Shown here in pieces: positions 1-9,195 of a DNA stretch of 64,000 nt (its first letter is position 1; the number at the start of each line of letters is the position of its first letter). Under the pieces are notes generated by a model, which worked only from the letters and a program-made list of their open reading frames with translations, searched no databases and was not told the DNA's origin. The translations under genes were made by a program, and so were the position numbers. The DNA is taken from contig LRBF01000239.1 in NCBI GenBank assembly GCA_001580565.1, positions 1 to 64,000 of the forward strand, read 5' to 3'. Source of the stretch: Caballeronia megalochromosomata. Lineage in GTDB: Bacteria > Pseudomonadota > Gammaproteobacteria > Burkholderiales > Burkholderiaceae.

Positions 1-199
<199 letters not shown>

Positions 200-212
200 T
201 CAGACATGCCGC

Positions 213-2225
213 TCAGAAGTCGCGTTCCAGTACGTAACGGCCGGGTGCGGCCTCGATTACCGGGTGAGTCTTCGATCCCTGCGCCGCGCCCGCCTTGACC
301 TGTTCGCCCGCGTTTTCGGCGAGCCACTTCGACCAGGTCGGCCACCAGCTTCCGGGATGCTCGGCCGCAGCCTCGAACCATGCGTCGGGGTCTTCCGGCA
401 AACGCTCGGCGTCGCTGTCGATCATCCAGAAGCTGCGCTTGTTCTTCGACGGCGGATTGATCACGCCCGCGATATGACCGGACGCGCCGAGCACGAACTT
501 CTGCGGACCGCTGAGCACCGGCGAAGACGCATAGGCCGATTTCCACGGCACGATGTGGTCTTCCCGCGAGCCGTAGATGAACGTCGGCAGTGCGAGACCC
601 GACAAGTCGATCGACTCGCCGCACACGGTCAGCGCATTCGGCGTTTTCAGCTTGTTCTCGAGATACGTGTTGCGCAGATACCAGACGCACATCGGGCCCG
701 GCAGGTTGGTCGAATCGCTGTTCCAGAAGAGCAGATCGAACGCTTGCGGCGTGCGGCCCTTGAGGTAGTTATCGACGACATAATTCCAGACCAGGTCGTT
801 CGGACGCAGATACGAAAACGTGTTCGCGAACTCGATGCCGCGCATGAGCCCGGCAGGCGCGCCGCCCTTGCCGCCGATCGACTGCTCGCGCATCTGCACG
901 TGTGCCTCGTCGACGAAGACGTCGAGCACGCCCGTATCGGAGAAGTCGAGCATCGAGGTGAGCAGCGTCATCGATGCGGCCGGCTCCTCGCCGCGCGCCT
1001 TCGCCACTGCGAGCGCGGTCGCGAGAATCGTCCCGCCGATGCAGAAGCCGAGCGTATTGATCTTGTCCTCGCCCGTGATCTCCCGTACGACGCCGATCGT
1101 CTCGAGCGCGCCCTGTTCGACGTAGTCGTCCCAGGTCTTGTGCGCGATCGACTGATCCGCATTGCGCCACGACAGGATGAACACCTGATGCCCTTCTTCG
1201 AGCGCATAGCGCACGAGCGAGCTCTCCGGCGACAGATCGAGGATGTAGAACTTGTTGATGCACGGCGGCACGATGAGGAGCGGCCGCGCATAGACCTTCG
1301 GCGCGAGCGGCTTGTACTGGATCAGTTGCACGAGCTCGTTCTCGTACACGACCGACCCTTCCGTCGACGCGATGTTCTTGCCGACGAGAAAGCGCGATTC
1401 GTCCGACTGCGAGATCTTGCCGCGCTGCATGTCGTTCAGCAGATTCAACATGCCCTGGCGCAGGCTCTCGCCTTTGCTCTCGATGAGCGTCTTCTGCGCA
1501 TCGGGATTGAGCGCGAGGAAATTGCTCGGCGCGGCAGCGGCCGCCCATTGCTGCACGGCGAAGCGGATGCGCTCGCGCGTTTTCGGATCGCTCTGCACGG
1601 CATCCGCGAGTTCCTGCAGATAGCGTGCGTTCAACAGATACCACGCGGCGGTGAACGCGTATGCGGGCGTGGTTTGCCAGGCGGTATCGGTGAAGCGGCG
1701 GTCCTTCAGCGCGGTCGGATCGATGCTCTGCGCGCCCGCCTGCTTGAGCAGTTCGGCGGCATCGCGCGAATAGTTGCTCTGCAATTGATGAAGGCGTTCA
1801 GGCGCGATCGCGGCGGTCGGAATCTTCGGCAGCGTGGGCAGTCCCTGCATCGCGGCGCCGAAGCCCGGCATGCTGCTCGCGAGCTTCGCGAACTCCGCCA
1901 TGCCGTTCAGTTTCGTGAAATCGGGCATTTGCGGCATCGCGCCCGGACCCGGAAATGCGCCCGGAAATGCCGCGGAGGGAAATCCATTCGGAAAAGCGTT
2001 GGCGAATGCGCCAAACGCAGCGAACGGCGACGCCGCTGCACCATTCGCGGCATTCGTCTGTGGAGTGAATTTCGACCATTGCGCGGGATCGGCGACCGAG
2101 CGCCACGCGTTGAGCCATTGATCGAACGCCTGCTGTACGCCAGTCGTATCGGCGGAGGATGCCTCGGCCGAAGTGCTGTCGGCGGTACGGGAGCGGGAAG
2201 ATGAGGAAGTAGATTTGGAAGCCAT
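213..2225 (-). CDS. phaC: Class I poly(3-hydroxyalkanoate) synthase
   Basis: Polymerises (R)-3-hydroxyacyl-CoA into polyhydroxyalkanoate on the surface of storage granules. The 670-residue product has an N-terminal domain and a C-terminal alpha/beta-hydrolase domain. The lipase-like box GFCIGG places the nucleophile at Cys395, and the other two catalytic residues fit Asp556 (GSREDH) and His584 (GASGH). It is about 80 residues longer than the well-known Cupriavidus enzyme (about 589). The extra length is N-terminal: a Ser/Thr-rich stretch (residues 2-29) and an Ala/Phe/Pro-rich low-complexity stretch (about 64-103). It precedes phaA on the same strand. The chosen start is the first ATG of the open frame. 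Class I assignment rests on length and on the phaC-phaA context. Confidence 0.97.
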   Translation of the reverse strand: MASKSTSSSSRSRTADSTSAEASSADTTGVQQAFDQWLNAWRSVADPAQWSKFTPQTNAANGAAASPFAAFGAFANAFPNGFPSAAFPGAFPGPGAMPQMPDFTKLNGMAEFAKLASSMPGFGAAMQGLPTLPKIPTAAIAPERLHQLQSNYSRDAAELLKQAGAQSIDPTALKDRRFTDTAWQTTPAYAFTAAWYLLNARYLQELADAVQSDPKTRERIRFAVQQWAAAAAPSNFLALNPDAQKTLIESKGESLRQGMLNLLNDMQRGKISQSDESRFLVGKNIASTEGSVVYENELVQLIQYKPLAPKVYARPLLIVPPCINKFYILDLSPESSLVRYALEEGHQVFILSWRNADQSIAHKTWDDYVEQGALETIGVVREITGEDKINTLGFCIGGTILATALAVAKARGEEPAASMTLLTSMLDFSDTGVLDVFVDEAHVQMREQSIGGKGGAPAGLMRGIEFANTFSYLRPNDLVWNYVVDNYLKGRTPQAFDLLFWNSDSTNLPGPMCVWYLRNTYLENKLKTPNALTVCGESIDLSGLALPTFIYGSREDHIVPWKSAYASSPVLSGPQKFVLGASGHIAGVINPPSKNKRSFWMIDSDAERLPEDPDAWFEAAAEHPGSWWPTWSKWLAENAGEQVKAGAAQGSKTHPVIEAAPGRYVLERDF

Positions 2226-2545
2226 ACCCGCTATTGACCTGTGAGTCTCGCAAGACTTGGATTGCTAACGCAGGCATCGCCGGGCTTTCCTCGACCAGCG
2301 CGCAAGTGTTGGTGCGCCTTATGCGCGTGGCAAGTATCAGCCTTGCTACGCCGTGCCCGATTGAATGAATTCCAGGAACATTCTTGCTCCAGGATGTCAG
2401 GCATGTCAATGCTTCGTCCCGATTTTGCCGCAGTGCGATATTTTTTTAATTATCGTTTTCCCCCATGCGAAATGTTGCATTCGCACAGGATTTCGTCATT
2501 GGCAGGAAATGATTGTTGGGTAATGTCCAACACTCACGCCATCCA
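2226..2545. other. Intergenic region upstream of phaC (phaC promoter region)
   Basis: This 320-base gap separates the phaC start from the end of pgeF; both genes read leftward. It is more AT-rich than its surroundings, with an A/T tract around 2440-2458. A TTGACA-like element occurs on the minus strand around 2400-2406, but I cannot pair it with a convincing -10. An inverted repeat sits at 2466-2485 (separate entry). No coding potential or RNA gene is apparent. Confidence 0.5.
2466..2485. promoter_or_regulatory. Inverted repeat upstream of phaC, candidate operator
   Basis: The arms TGCGAA and TTCGCA flank an 8-base centre ATGTTGCA about 240 bases upstream of phaC. Symmetric sites of this size are typical of dimeric repressors or activators. 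PhaR and other regulators are known to act on pha genes in related bacteria, but I cannot tie this site to any protein. Confidence 0.3.
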
Positions 2546-3382
2546 TCAATCATTTAGCCAGATCATCGCAGCCATGCGGCCCGTTACGCGATCGCGGCGG
2601 TATGAATAAAAGCGCGCTTTTTCCGTGACCGTGCAATGCGTGCCGCCATGAACGCGCGCGGCATCGATACCGAGACCGGCGAGGCGCAGGCGCGCGAGCG
2701 CGTAGATATCGGCGAGATACTTGGCCGGCGTGCCGCCAATGGGTCTGAACGCGGCCCGCGTCGCGTCACGACAATCCGCTTGCGCCGCCGCGACGAAGGC
2801 ATCGAGCACGTCCTCGCCCACTTCGAACGCCTGCGGCCCGATGGCCGCTCCGAGAAACACATTGAGCTTCGATGCCGGCACGCCCGCGAGCGTCGCCACG
2901 CGCTCGCCCGTCTTCTCGATGATGCCGCCCGCAAGACCGCGCCAGCCCGCGTGCGCGGCGCCGACCGCGCGGCCGTCGTCGTCGCAGAACAGGACCGGCA
3001 GGCAATCGGCCGTCATCACGACGCACACGACGCCTGGGCGATCCGTCACGCTGGCGTCGGCGCGCGTGCGCTCACCCTGCGCCAGGCGTTCGATGACCGC
3101 GTGCGCATCCTCGACCTGCGTGCCGTGGATCTGTTCGAGCCAGGCGGCGCTGGAGAGGCCCGTCGCCGCGAGCGCGCGACGGCGGTTTTCCTTCACCGCG
3201 TCGGGCGCGTCGCCCGTCGAGAAGCCGAGATTCAGACCGCCCGCGCCCGGCGTGCCGCCATCGTAGGGCGCCTCGCTCACGCCGCCCGCGCGCGTCGTGA
3301 CGAATGCGCGCACGCGCGGCGACACGCTCCATTGCGGCAACAGGCAGTCTTTTGATTGCAGTCCGGCGGCTTCACTCGTCAT
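2546..3382 (-). CDS. pgeF: Peptidoglycan editing factor / multicopper polyphenol oxidase family (YfiH)
   Basis: A 278-residue member of the YfiH/DUF152 family. Family members are reported to act on purine nucleosides and to keep wrong residues out of peptidoglycan. The metal-binding residues are all visible: His86 (QIHGT), Cys127 (ADCLPV) and His144 (AAHAGWRGL). The C-terminal HCTVTE segment and FYSYRRD motif are also typical. No signal peptide, so cytoplasmic. Its start codon overlaps the rluD stop (ATGA), so the two are translationally coupled, as in many proteobacteria where rluD and yfiH are neighbours. Confidence 0.93.
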   Translation of the reverse strand: MTSEAAGLQSKDCLLPQWSVSPRVRAFVTTRAGGVSEAPYDGGTPGAGGLNLGFSTGDAPDAVKENRRRALAATGLSSAAWLEQIHGTQVEDAHAVIERLAQGERTRADASVTDRPGVVCVVMTADCLPVLFCDDDGRAVGAAHAGWRGLAGGIIEKTGERVATLAGVPASKLNVFLGAAIGPQAFEVGEDVLDAFVAAAQADCRDATRAAFRPIGGTPAKYLADIYALARLRLAGLGIDAARVHGGTHCTVTEKARFYSYRRDRVTGRMAAMIWLND

Positions 3383-4542
3383 GCTTCGTCGTCCTCGTCC
3401 GTTTCGTCGTCCCAGTTGTCGTCTTCGCCCTCGCCCATCTCGTAGACTTCGGCAAAGTCCTCATCCTCGTCGAACTCGACTTCCTCGTCCTGTCCGAATC
3501 CGAGCTCCGCCGCGAGCGCCGCGATGTCCTCGGGCACGTCCGCGCGCCAGTGCACCGCCTTGCCCGTCGCGGGATGAATCAGGCCGAGGCGCCACGCATG
3601 CAGCGCCTGACGCGCGAAATCGTGGGGCAGCGGCTTCACTGAACGCTTGCCGCGCGCGTGTCCGTACACCGGGTCGCCCAGCAGCGGATGCTGAACGTGC
3701 GCGCAATGCACCCGGATCTGGTGCGTACGGCCCGTCTCCAGATCGCAGTGAATCGCGCTGATGGGCTGACCGTGCCACGTGGTCCGGTCGATGGTGCGGA
3801 AATGCGTACGTGCGGGCTTGCCCGACGCGGTCTTCACGACCGCCATGCGGGTGCGCTCGCGCGGATCGCGACCGATCGGGGCATCGATCGTGCCTTCGTC
3901 GGGCATGTTGCCCCACACGAACGCGACATAGCGGCGCTTGACCGTGCGCGCCTGCAACTGGCGCACGAGATCGGTCTGCGCTTCGAGCGTGCGCGCAACG
4001 ACCATCAAGCCGGACGTTTCCTTGTCCAGCCGATGCACGATACCCGCGCGCGGCAGACCGGCGGCCGCGTCGCCATAACGATGCAGGAGGCCATTGAGCA
4101 GCGTGCCGCTCCAGTTGCCCGCGGCCGGATGAACCACCATGCCCGCGGGCTTGTTGATGACGACGAGCGTCTCGTCCTCATACACGATATGCAGCGGCAC
4201 GGGCTCGGCCGCGAACGCGAGCTGCTCCGGCAGGAGGTCCGGCACGAGCGTGATCGTCGCGCCGAGCGGCACGGGCTGGCGCACCTTCGCGAGCGCGCCG
4301 TCGATGCGCACGCGCCCTTCTTCGATCCAGCCCTGCATTCGGCTGCGCGAGAACTCGGGGAAGATCCTGGCGAGCACCTTGTCGAGCCGTTCGCCGGCGA
4401 GTTCGTCGGGCACGTGCGCCTCGCGTGGCGCTTCGCGGCCCGCGCCACCGGTCGAATCGGCCGATGCTGAGCCGTCGCCCGTGGCGCATGGGCTATAATC
4501 TTTGAGTTGGTCTTTGGTACGACGTGTACTTGAGCGGGTCAT
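3379..4542 (-). CDS. rluD: 23S rRNA pseudouridine(1911/1915/1917) synthase
   Basis: Isomerises uridines of helix 69 of 23S rRNA to pseudouridine. The product is 387 residues from the ATG at 4542; an upstream in-frame ATG at 4563 is possible. It shows a basic, low-complexity N-terminus, an S4 RNA-binding domain (about 44-105) and the RluA-type catalytic domain with HRLDKETSG, where Asp173 is the catalytic residue. The last 40 or so residues are an almost uninterrupted acidic tail, not part of the catalytic fold. It is translationally coupled to pgeF downstream and diverges from bamD; its first codons overlap the probable bamD promoter. RluD rather than RluC is preferred from the pgeF/bamD neighbourhood. 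Confidence 0.94.
   Translation of the reverse strand: MTRSSTRRTKDQLKDYSPCATGDGSASADSTGGAGREAPREAHVPDELAGERLDKVLARIFPEFSRSRMQGWIEEGRVRIDGALAKVRQPVPLGATITLVPDLLPEQLAFAAEPVPLHIVYEDETLVVINKPAGMVVHPAAGNWSGTLLNGLLHRYGDAAAGLPRAGIVHRLDKETSGLMVVARTLEAQTDLVRQLQARTVKRRYVAFVWGNMPDEGTIDAPIGRDPRERTRMAVVKTASGKPARTHFRTIDRTTWHGQPISAIHCDLETGRTHQIRVHCAHVQHPLLGDPVYGHARGKRSVKPLPHDFARQALHAWRLGLIHPATGKAVHWRADVPEDIAALAAELGFGQDEEVEFDEDEDFAEVYEMGEGEDDNWDDETDEDDEA
4494..4499 (+). promoter_or_regulatory. Probable -10 element of the bamD promoter (TATAAT)
   Basis: A perfect TATAAT lies on the plus strand about 130 bases before the bamD start. It lies inside the 5' coding end of the divergent rluD gene. No strong -35 is seen at 17 bases upstream, so the call rests on the -10 alone and on the need for a promoter here. 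Confidence 0.5.
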
Positions 4543-4628
4543 TTGAACGAGATTCGGCGGCATGAGTTGGAAGCCGCGCCGGAAACACAGCTAGAACAGC
4601 GAGAATCAGCCAGGAACAGCAAGCACTG

Positions 4629-5462
4629 ATGCGAGCCTTCAACACCAATCATCTCTCGATGCGTCAATCGATCAAGTATCTGGCGCTGGCCGCGAGCGTC
4701 GCCATCGTTACGGCCTGTCACGGCCTTCCCGAGAAGACCGACGAAACGGCTTTGTGGAACAACAACAAATTATATACGGAGGCTCAGGACGCGCTATCCG
4801 GCAGCGACTGGGGCAAGTGCGCGAAGTATTTCGAAGCGCTCGAAGGCCGCGACCCGTTCGGCCACTTCGCGCAGCAGGCACAGATCAACGTTGCGTACTG
4901 CGACTGGAAGGACAGCGAAACCGCCAACGCCGACCAGGCCATCGACCGTTTCATCAAGCTGCACCCGGATCATCCCGAGATCGCGTATGCGTACTATCTC
5001 AAGGGCATGATCCACTTCAACGACGACCTCGGCCTTTTCGGCCGCTTCTCGGGTCAGGACATGAGCGAGCGCGACCCGAAGTCGCTGCGCGAGTCCTATG
5101 ACGCGTTCAAGGTCGTCGTCGACAAATATCCGCAAAGCAAGTACGCGCCCGACGCCGCCCAGCGCATGCGCTATATCGTGAACGCGCTCGCATCGCATGA
5201 AGTGCACGCCGCCGATTATTACTACCGCCGTGGCGCGTATGTGGCCGCGATCAACCGCGCGCAACTCGCGATTCGCGAGTACCGGAATGCGCCGGCGACG
5301 GAAGACGCGCTGCACATCATGATGCTGTCGTACGACAAGCTCGATCAGCCGCAACTCGCCGACGACACCAAGCGCGTGCTCGCCGCGACGTTCCCGGACA
5401 GCCCGTATGTCACGGGCAAGCGCCGCGCGAACGCCGAAAAGCCGTGGTATCAGATCTGGTAA
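4629..5462 (+). CDS. bamD: Outer membrane assembly lipoprotein BamD
   Basis: Essential periplasmic lipoprotein of the BAM complex, which inserts beta-barrel proteins into the outer membrane. The 277-residue product opens with a lipoprotein signal peptide ending in the lipobox VTAC, so the acylated Cys is residue 30. The rest is a tetratricopeptide-repeat solenoid of the ComL/YfiO family, including the FGHFAQQAQINVAYC-type first helices. The ATG at 4629 has AGGA 13 bases upstream; an internal ATG at 4659 would give a shorter leader but lacks a clear binding site. It diverges from rluD, as commonly found, and is followed by a strong terminator. BamB is encoded near 24 kb. Confidence 0.95.
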   Translation: MRAFNTNHLSMRQSIKYLALAASVAIVTACHGLPEKTDETALWNNNKLYTEAQDALSGSDWGKCAKYFEALEGRDPFGHFAQQAQINVAYCDWKDSETANADQAIDRFIKLHPDHPEIAYAYYLKGMIHFNDDLGLFGRFSGQDMSERDPKSLRESYDAFKVVVDKYPQSKYAPDAAQRMRYIVNALASHEVHAADYYYRRGAYVAAINRAQLAIREYRNAPATEDALHIMMLSYDKLDQPQLADDTKRVLAATFPDSPYVTGKRRANAEKPWYQIW

Positions 5463-5486
5463 GCCACTCAGCGAAAGCAAAAAGCG

Positions 5487-5519
5487 AAACGGCCGGTTGA
5501 ATCAACCGGCCGTTTTTTT
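5487..5519. terminator. Bidirectional intrinsic terminator between bamD and dinG-like helicase
   Basis: Perfect stem AAACGGCCGGTTGA / TCAACCGGCCGTTT centred near 5501, followed by a T-run on the plus strand. The minus-strand side also ends in a T-rich stretch, so it can serve both converging genes. Confidence 0.9.
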
Positions 5520-5548
5520 GCATCTACGGAAACTGAGGATTCCGAGCG

Positions 5549-7777
5549 TTATTCCGCCAGCTCCGTTTTCCACTTCGCCGCATCGCTGAAGAATTCGCGC
5601 ACCACGTCGAGTTCGCGCGTGCGCTTGAACGGCGGCAGGCTTTGCCAGATGCGCCGGCCGTAAGGCTTGTCGACGAGCCGCGTGTCGCAGATCATCAGCA
5701 CGCCGCGATCCGTCTCCGCGCGAATCAGGCGTCCCGCGCCCTGCTTCAGCGTGATGACCGCCTGCGGCAACTGGTGCACGGCGAACGGGCTGAGGCCCTT
5801 TTTCGTCAGCGCGTCGAGACGCGCGGCGAGCACCGGATCGTCGGGCGGCGCGAACGGCAGCTTGTCGATGACGACGAGCGACAGCGCATCGCCGCGCACA
5901 TCGACGCCTTCCCAGAAGCTCTGGCTGCCCACCAGAATCGCGTTGCCGTAGGCGCGGAAGCGGTCGAGAAGTTCGGTGCGGCTCGCATCGCCCTGCACGA
6001 GCAGCGGATTGTCCCAGCCGCGCCGCTCGATGATGTCGCGCAGGCGCGTCGCGATGCGATCCACCGCGCGCAGCGTCGTACACAGCACGAACACGCCGCC
6101 ACCCGCCGCTTCGATCACGGGCAGCGCCGCCTCGAACACCGCATCGGTGAACTGCGGCGACGAAGGCTGCGGCAGATTGCGCGGCACGTACAGCAAACCC
6201 TGCGACGGATAATCGAACGGACTCGGCAAGGTCATCGAACGGCGTGCGTTCAGGCCCATTTGTGCCGCGTAATGCGTGAAGTCGCCGCGCACCGAAAGCG
6301 TCGCCGACGTGAAAATCCACGCGCGCGGCACGCCCGCGCGCTGCTTCGCGAAGATCGGCGCGACCGACAGCGGCGTCTCGTGCAACTGCACCGTGTGCGA
6401 AAACACTTCGATCCAGCGCACCATCTCGTTCGGCTCTTCTCTGGCGGCTTTCTTTGCGGTGTCTTCGTCCTCGACGACGGCACGTTCGAGCGAAGTCGGC
6501 GGCGTCGTCCAGCCCGCGAGCAGGTCCTGCAACTCGCGCGCGCGGCGCACCAGCGCCTGCAACGATTCGGCCCGCTCCGCATGCGCCGACAACGCCGCCG
6601 CGAGCGCCGAAAGATGCGTCTCCAGCGTGTCGAGCGCCTCGAAGATCGGATGCCCGTCCGGCAACTGCCCGAGCGACAGGCGCACCGAATCCTCCTTGAA
6701 CGCGAGCCGCACATCGCGCGCCGCGCGCTCAAGCGCTGCGCCGAGCTTGGTCCAGTCGGCGGCGTCACGCGCGTGCGAGAGCCCTTCGGCGACGGTATCG
6801 CGCGCGAGTTCGAGCAACTGCGTGGTCGAGAGCGTCTCGCCGAAAAAGAGCGTCGCCGTCTCGGGCAACTGATGCGCCTCGTCAAAGATGATCGTGTTCG
6901 CCGTCGGCAGCAACTCGGCCATGCCGGTGTCGCGCAGCATCACATCGGCGAAAAACAGATGGTGATTCACCACGACGATATCCGCCTGCTGCGCTTCCTT
7001 GCGCGCCTGCATCACGAAGCATTCCTTGTACTGCGGGCATTCCTGACCGAGGCAGTTGTCGCGCGTGGACGTGACCATCGGCCAGACGGGCGAATTCTCC
7101 GGCACGCTCGCGAGCTCGGCCTTGTCGCCGGTGCGCGTGATCTTCGCGAAACGGATGATTTCCTGCAGATGCGACGTGTCCTGGCGCGACGGCAGCCGGC
7201 CGTTGTCGGCGGTGCGCTCCAGATAGTAATGGCACAGATAGTTCGCGCGGCCCTTGAGCATCGCGACCGACACCGGCACGGCGAGCGCGTCGCGCACGGT
7301 CGGGATGTCGCGCTGGAAGAGCTGATCCTGCAGATGCTTCGTACCCGTCGACACGATGACCTTGCCGCCCCACAGCATGGCCGGGACGAGGTACGCGTAG
7401 GTCTTGCCCGTGCCCGTGCCCGCCTCGACGATGAGCGTGTTCTCGCCGCCGTCGATCGCCGCTTTCGCCGTCGCGATGCCGATGTCATCGGCCGGCTGCT
7501 CGTCGGGCGCGTAGGGTTTGTCGGAAGGCCCGAGTTTGCGCGCGGGACGGCGCTGCGCTTCGAACATGGCGGGCTCGGGCATCGCGCGGCCGGATGCTTC
7601 CATCGCGGCCGCGACCGAGCGCGCCATTTCGATCTGCGAAGCACGCGGCCGATAGCCGTCGATTGCGCGCGCGAGCAGGCCTTGCGCGGCGAAAATGGCG
7701 TCGAGCTCGACGCCGCGCTTGTCGGTCAACGCGAGCGGCGCGGGGGCGTCGTCACTGGGGTGTGCGGGTGAGTTCAA
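5549..7777 (-). CDS. ATP-dependent DNA helicase, DinG/YoaA (XPD-like) family
   Basis: A superfamily 2 helicase of 742 residues related to DinG and YoaA, which unwind damaged or structured DNA in the 5'-3' direction. Walker A is AGTGTGKT (residues 119-126) and the Walker B box reads DEAHQL. Four cysteines between them (YLC, then NCLGQECPQYKEC) fit the 4Fe-4S cluster of this family. Late motifs GSQSFWEGVD and QGAGRLIR are present. Roughly 50 residues are inserted between the Q-motif helix (about 43-60) and Walker A compared with typical family members. It reads leftward and converges on bamD. YoaA fits slightly better than DinG by length, so no symbol is given. Confidence 0.93.
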   Translation of the reverse strand: MNSPAHPSDDAPAPLALTDKRGVELDAIFAAQGLLARAIDGYRPRASQIEMARSVAAAMEASGRAMPEPAMFEAQRRPARKLGPSDKPYAPDEQPADDIGIATAKAAIDGGENTLIVEAGTGTGKTYAYLVPAMLWGGKVIVSTGTKHLQDQLFQRDIPTVRDALAVPVSVAMLKGRANYLCHYYLERTADNGRLPSRQDTSHLQEIIRFAKITRTGDKAELASVPENSPVWPMVTSTRDNCLGQECPQYKECFVMQARKEAQQADIVVVNHHLFFADVMLRDTGMAELLPTANTIIFDEAHQLPETATLFFGETLSTTQLLELARDTVAEGLSHARDAADWTKLGAALERAARDVRLAFKEDSVRLSLGQLPDGHPIFEALDTLETHLSALAAALSAHAERAESLQALVRRARELQDLLAGWTTPPTSLERAVVEDEDTAKKAAREEPNEMVRWIEVFSHTVQLHETPLSVAPIFAKQRAGVPRAWIFTSATLSVRGDFTHYAAQMGLNARRSMTLPSPFDYPSQGLLYVPRNLPQPSSPQFTDAVFEAALPVIEAAGGGVFVLCTTLRAVDRIATRLRDIIERRGWDNPLLVQGDASRTELLDRFRAYGNAILVGSQSFWEGVDVRGDALSLVVIDKLPFAPPDDPVLAARLDALTKKGLSPFAVHQLPQAVITLKQGAGRLIRAETDRGVLMICDTRLVDKPYGRRIWQSLPPFKRTRELDVVREFFSDAAKWKTELAE

Positions 7778-7861
7778 GGCGTGCTAAATCCTGCGGGTTT
7801 CGACGCGGCCACGCGCGCGAGGCGCCGACGCCAGCGTGAGCCCGCGGCCGGCGCGCTGCGT

Positions 7862-8095
7862 TCAGTGCGCGTCCGAGTCCAGCTGCAATTGCAGCAGGAG
7901 AATGGTGTCCTTCACCTTGAGCTTGCGCTTTTTCAGGCGCCTCAACTCCAGGTCGTCGATGCCGGACAGCTTGTTGATCAGCGTGTCCAGACTGTGATGC
8001 TCTTCCTGCAATTGCGCGATGCGATCGCGCAGCACGGCGGCATCCATGGCGGGTTGTCGGGGTGCGTGCGGGGTTTCAGTCAAGCGCTGCTGCAT
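7862..8095 (-). CDS. DUF465 / YdcH-family small coiled-coil protein
   Basis: A 77-residue cytoplasmic protein matching the DUF465 (YdcH) family: an N-terminal helix with LQEEHHSLDTLI and a basic second helix LRRLKKRKLKVKDTI form a short antiparallel coiled coil. The family has no well-established biochemical role. It lies between the helicase and the secreted coiled-coil protein, all on the minus strand with gaps of 84 and 56 bases, so co-transcription is possible. The start is the first ATG of the frame; an internal ATG 16 codons on is an alternative. Confidence 0.8.
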   Translation of the reverse strand: MQQRLTETPHAPRQPAMDAAVLRDRIAQLQEEHHSLDTLINKLSGIDDLELRRLKKRKLKVKDTILLLQLQLDSDAH

Positions 8096-8151
8096 GCTCG
8101 CCTCCTTTCATCCACTTTGCCCGGGGCCGCACGGCGAACCCGGCTGCCCTA

Positions 8152-8982
8152 CTACTTACCCTGCTGCGATTGCTGCTGCAACTTCAATTGTTCCTGGCGC
8201 TCCTGCTCCTGCTGCTGCGCCTTTTCCTGCGCCTTTCTGGCCGCTTCCTTCTGACGCGCCTCGACTTCCGCGCGGTGCTGCGCGGCTTCCTGCTGCTTCT
8301 GCTCGTAGCGCTGCGCCTTCTGGTCGCGTTCCTGCGCATCCTGCACGCCGCGCGCGCGCGCATCGTCGAGCTGCTTCTGGTAGTCCGCCTGCTTGCGATC
8401 GTACGCCGCCTGGTTGGCCGCGCGCTGCGGCGCGTCGGCGTTGCGCTGCGCGGCGGCCTGCGCGTTCTGGCGCTGCTTGTCCTCGTAGGACTGCTGGCTC
8501 GCCTTCTCGCTCGCCGCGCGCTGCGGCGCTTCGGCTTCGTATTGCGCCCGCTTGATCGCCGTCTGCTGGTCGCGTTCCTTTGCCCGCTCGGCGCGCTGCT
8601 CGTCGTCGAGCGCGAGCTGTTCCTGGCGGATCTGCTGACGCGTTTCGCGCATTTCGTTGCGCGCGTTGTCGAGACAGTGATTCACGAAGAAGTTGCTGTA
8701 GCAGTTGTGCTGCTTGACGCCGTAGCGGTAATTGTTTTCTTCGGTGCGACGGTCGAGCACCTTCTGGCGCTGCGTGAAGTCGGCTTTCAGCGCGTCGTCG
8801 GCATTCTGTGTGGCCGGCGCGTCGAGCGGACGTGCGCTCACGGACGTGCCGGGATCGATCGGCCTGGCGGTTTGAGCGAGCGCGTGCTGCGGCGCGAATG
8901 CGCCCGCTGCGCACAGCAGCGAAACCGCCGCGGCAACCGGCACGTTTGAAAGGCGGAAGTTGGGCAAATGGATGAACGGCAA
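8152..8982 (-). CDS. Secreted, glutamine/alanine-rich coiled-coil protein of unknown function
   Basis: I do not recognise a characterised family. The 276-residue product has an N-terminal signal peptide, probably cleaved after ALA near residue 36 ([10 protein letters not shown]). The mature N-terminal part holds a compact element with two cysteines in [16 protein letters not shown] (about 92-107) that could form a disulfide in the periplasm. From about residue 110 to the end it is almost entirely charged or polar helix rich in Q, E, R, K and A, a long coiled coil. A segment beginning APQRAA occurs twice (near 150 and 184), followed each time by a YxxKQ-type stretch. No transmembrane segment follows. 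Structural or spacer roles are guesses. Confidence 0.75.
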   Translation of the reverse strand: MPFIHLPNFRLSNVPVAAAVSLLCAAGAFAPQHALAQTARPIDPGTSVSARPLDAPATQNADDALKADFTQRQKVLDRRTEENNYRYGVKQHNCYSNFFVNHCLDNARNEMRETRQQIRQEQLALDDEQRAERAKERDQQTAIKRAQYEAEAPQRAASEKASQQSYEDKQRQNAQAAAQRNADAPQRAANQAAYDRKQADYQKQLDDARARGVQDAQERDQKAQRYEQKQQEAAQHRAEVEARQKEAARKAQEKAQQQEQERQEQLKLQQQSQQGK

Positions 8983-9052
8983 CGTGATAAAGAATCAGGT
9001 GCAAAACGGCCTGTGCGATGCCCAAATTCTATCACCGCGCGCCGGAGCGCTC

Positions 9053-9066
9053 TGCCATTTATGGCA
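9053..9066. promoter_or_regulatory. Palindrome in the divergent region before tex
   Basis: TGCCAT-TT-ATGGCA lies between the divergent coiled-coil gene (start 8982) and tex (start 9196). A TAGAAT on the minus strand at 9026-9031 could be the -10 for the leftward gene, placing the palindrome next to its -35 region. Candidate operator only. Confidence 0.3.
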
Positions 9067-9195
9067 AAATGCCCCGCTCAAGCAACCCGGTCCGAACCTG
9101 GCTCGTTGTACGGTCACCCGCCCGCTGCGTCTCGCTCTCGCGAGCCTGCCCACGCGATGCGGATCTCGCCGGCGAGCCGCAGACAGCGCAGAACC

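Noticed and set aside
5642-7771. 709-codon open frame antisense to the helicase
   Set aside because: No domain; the sense frame has Walker A, DEAH and iron-sulfur cysteines.
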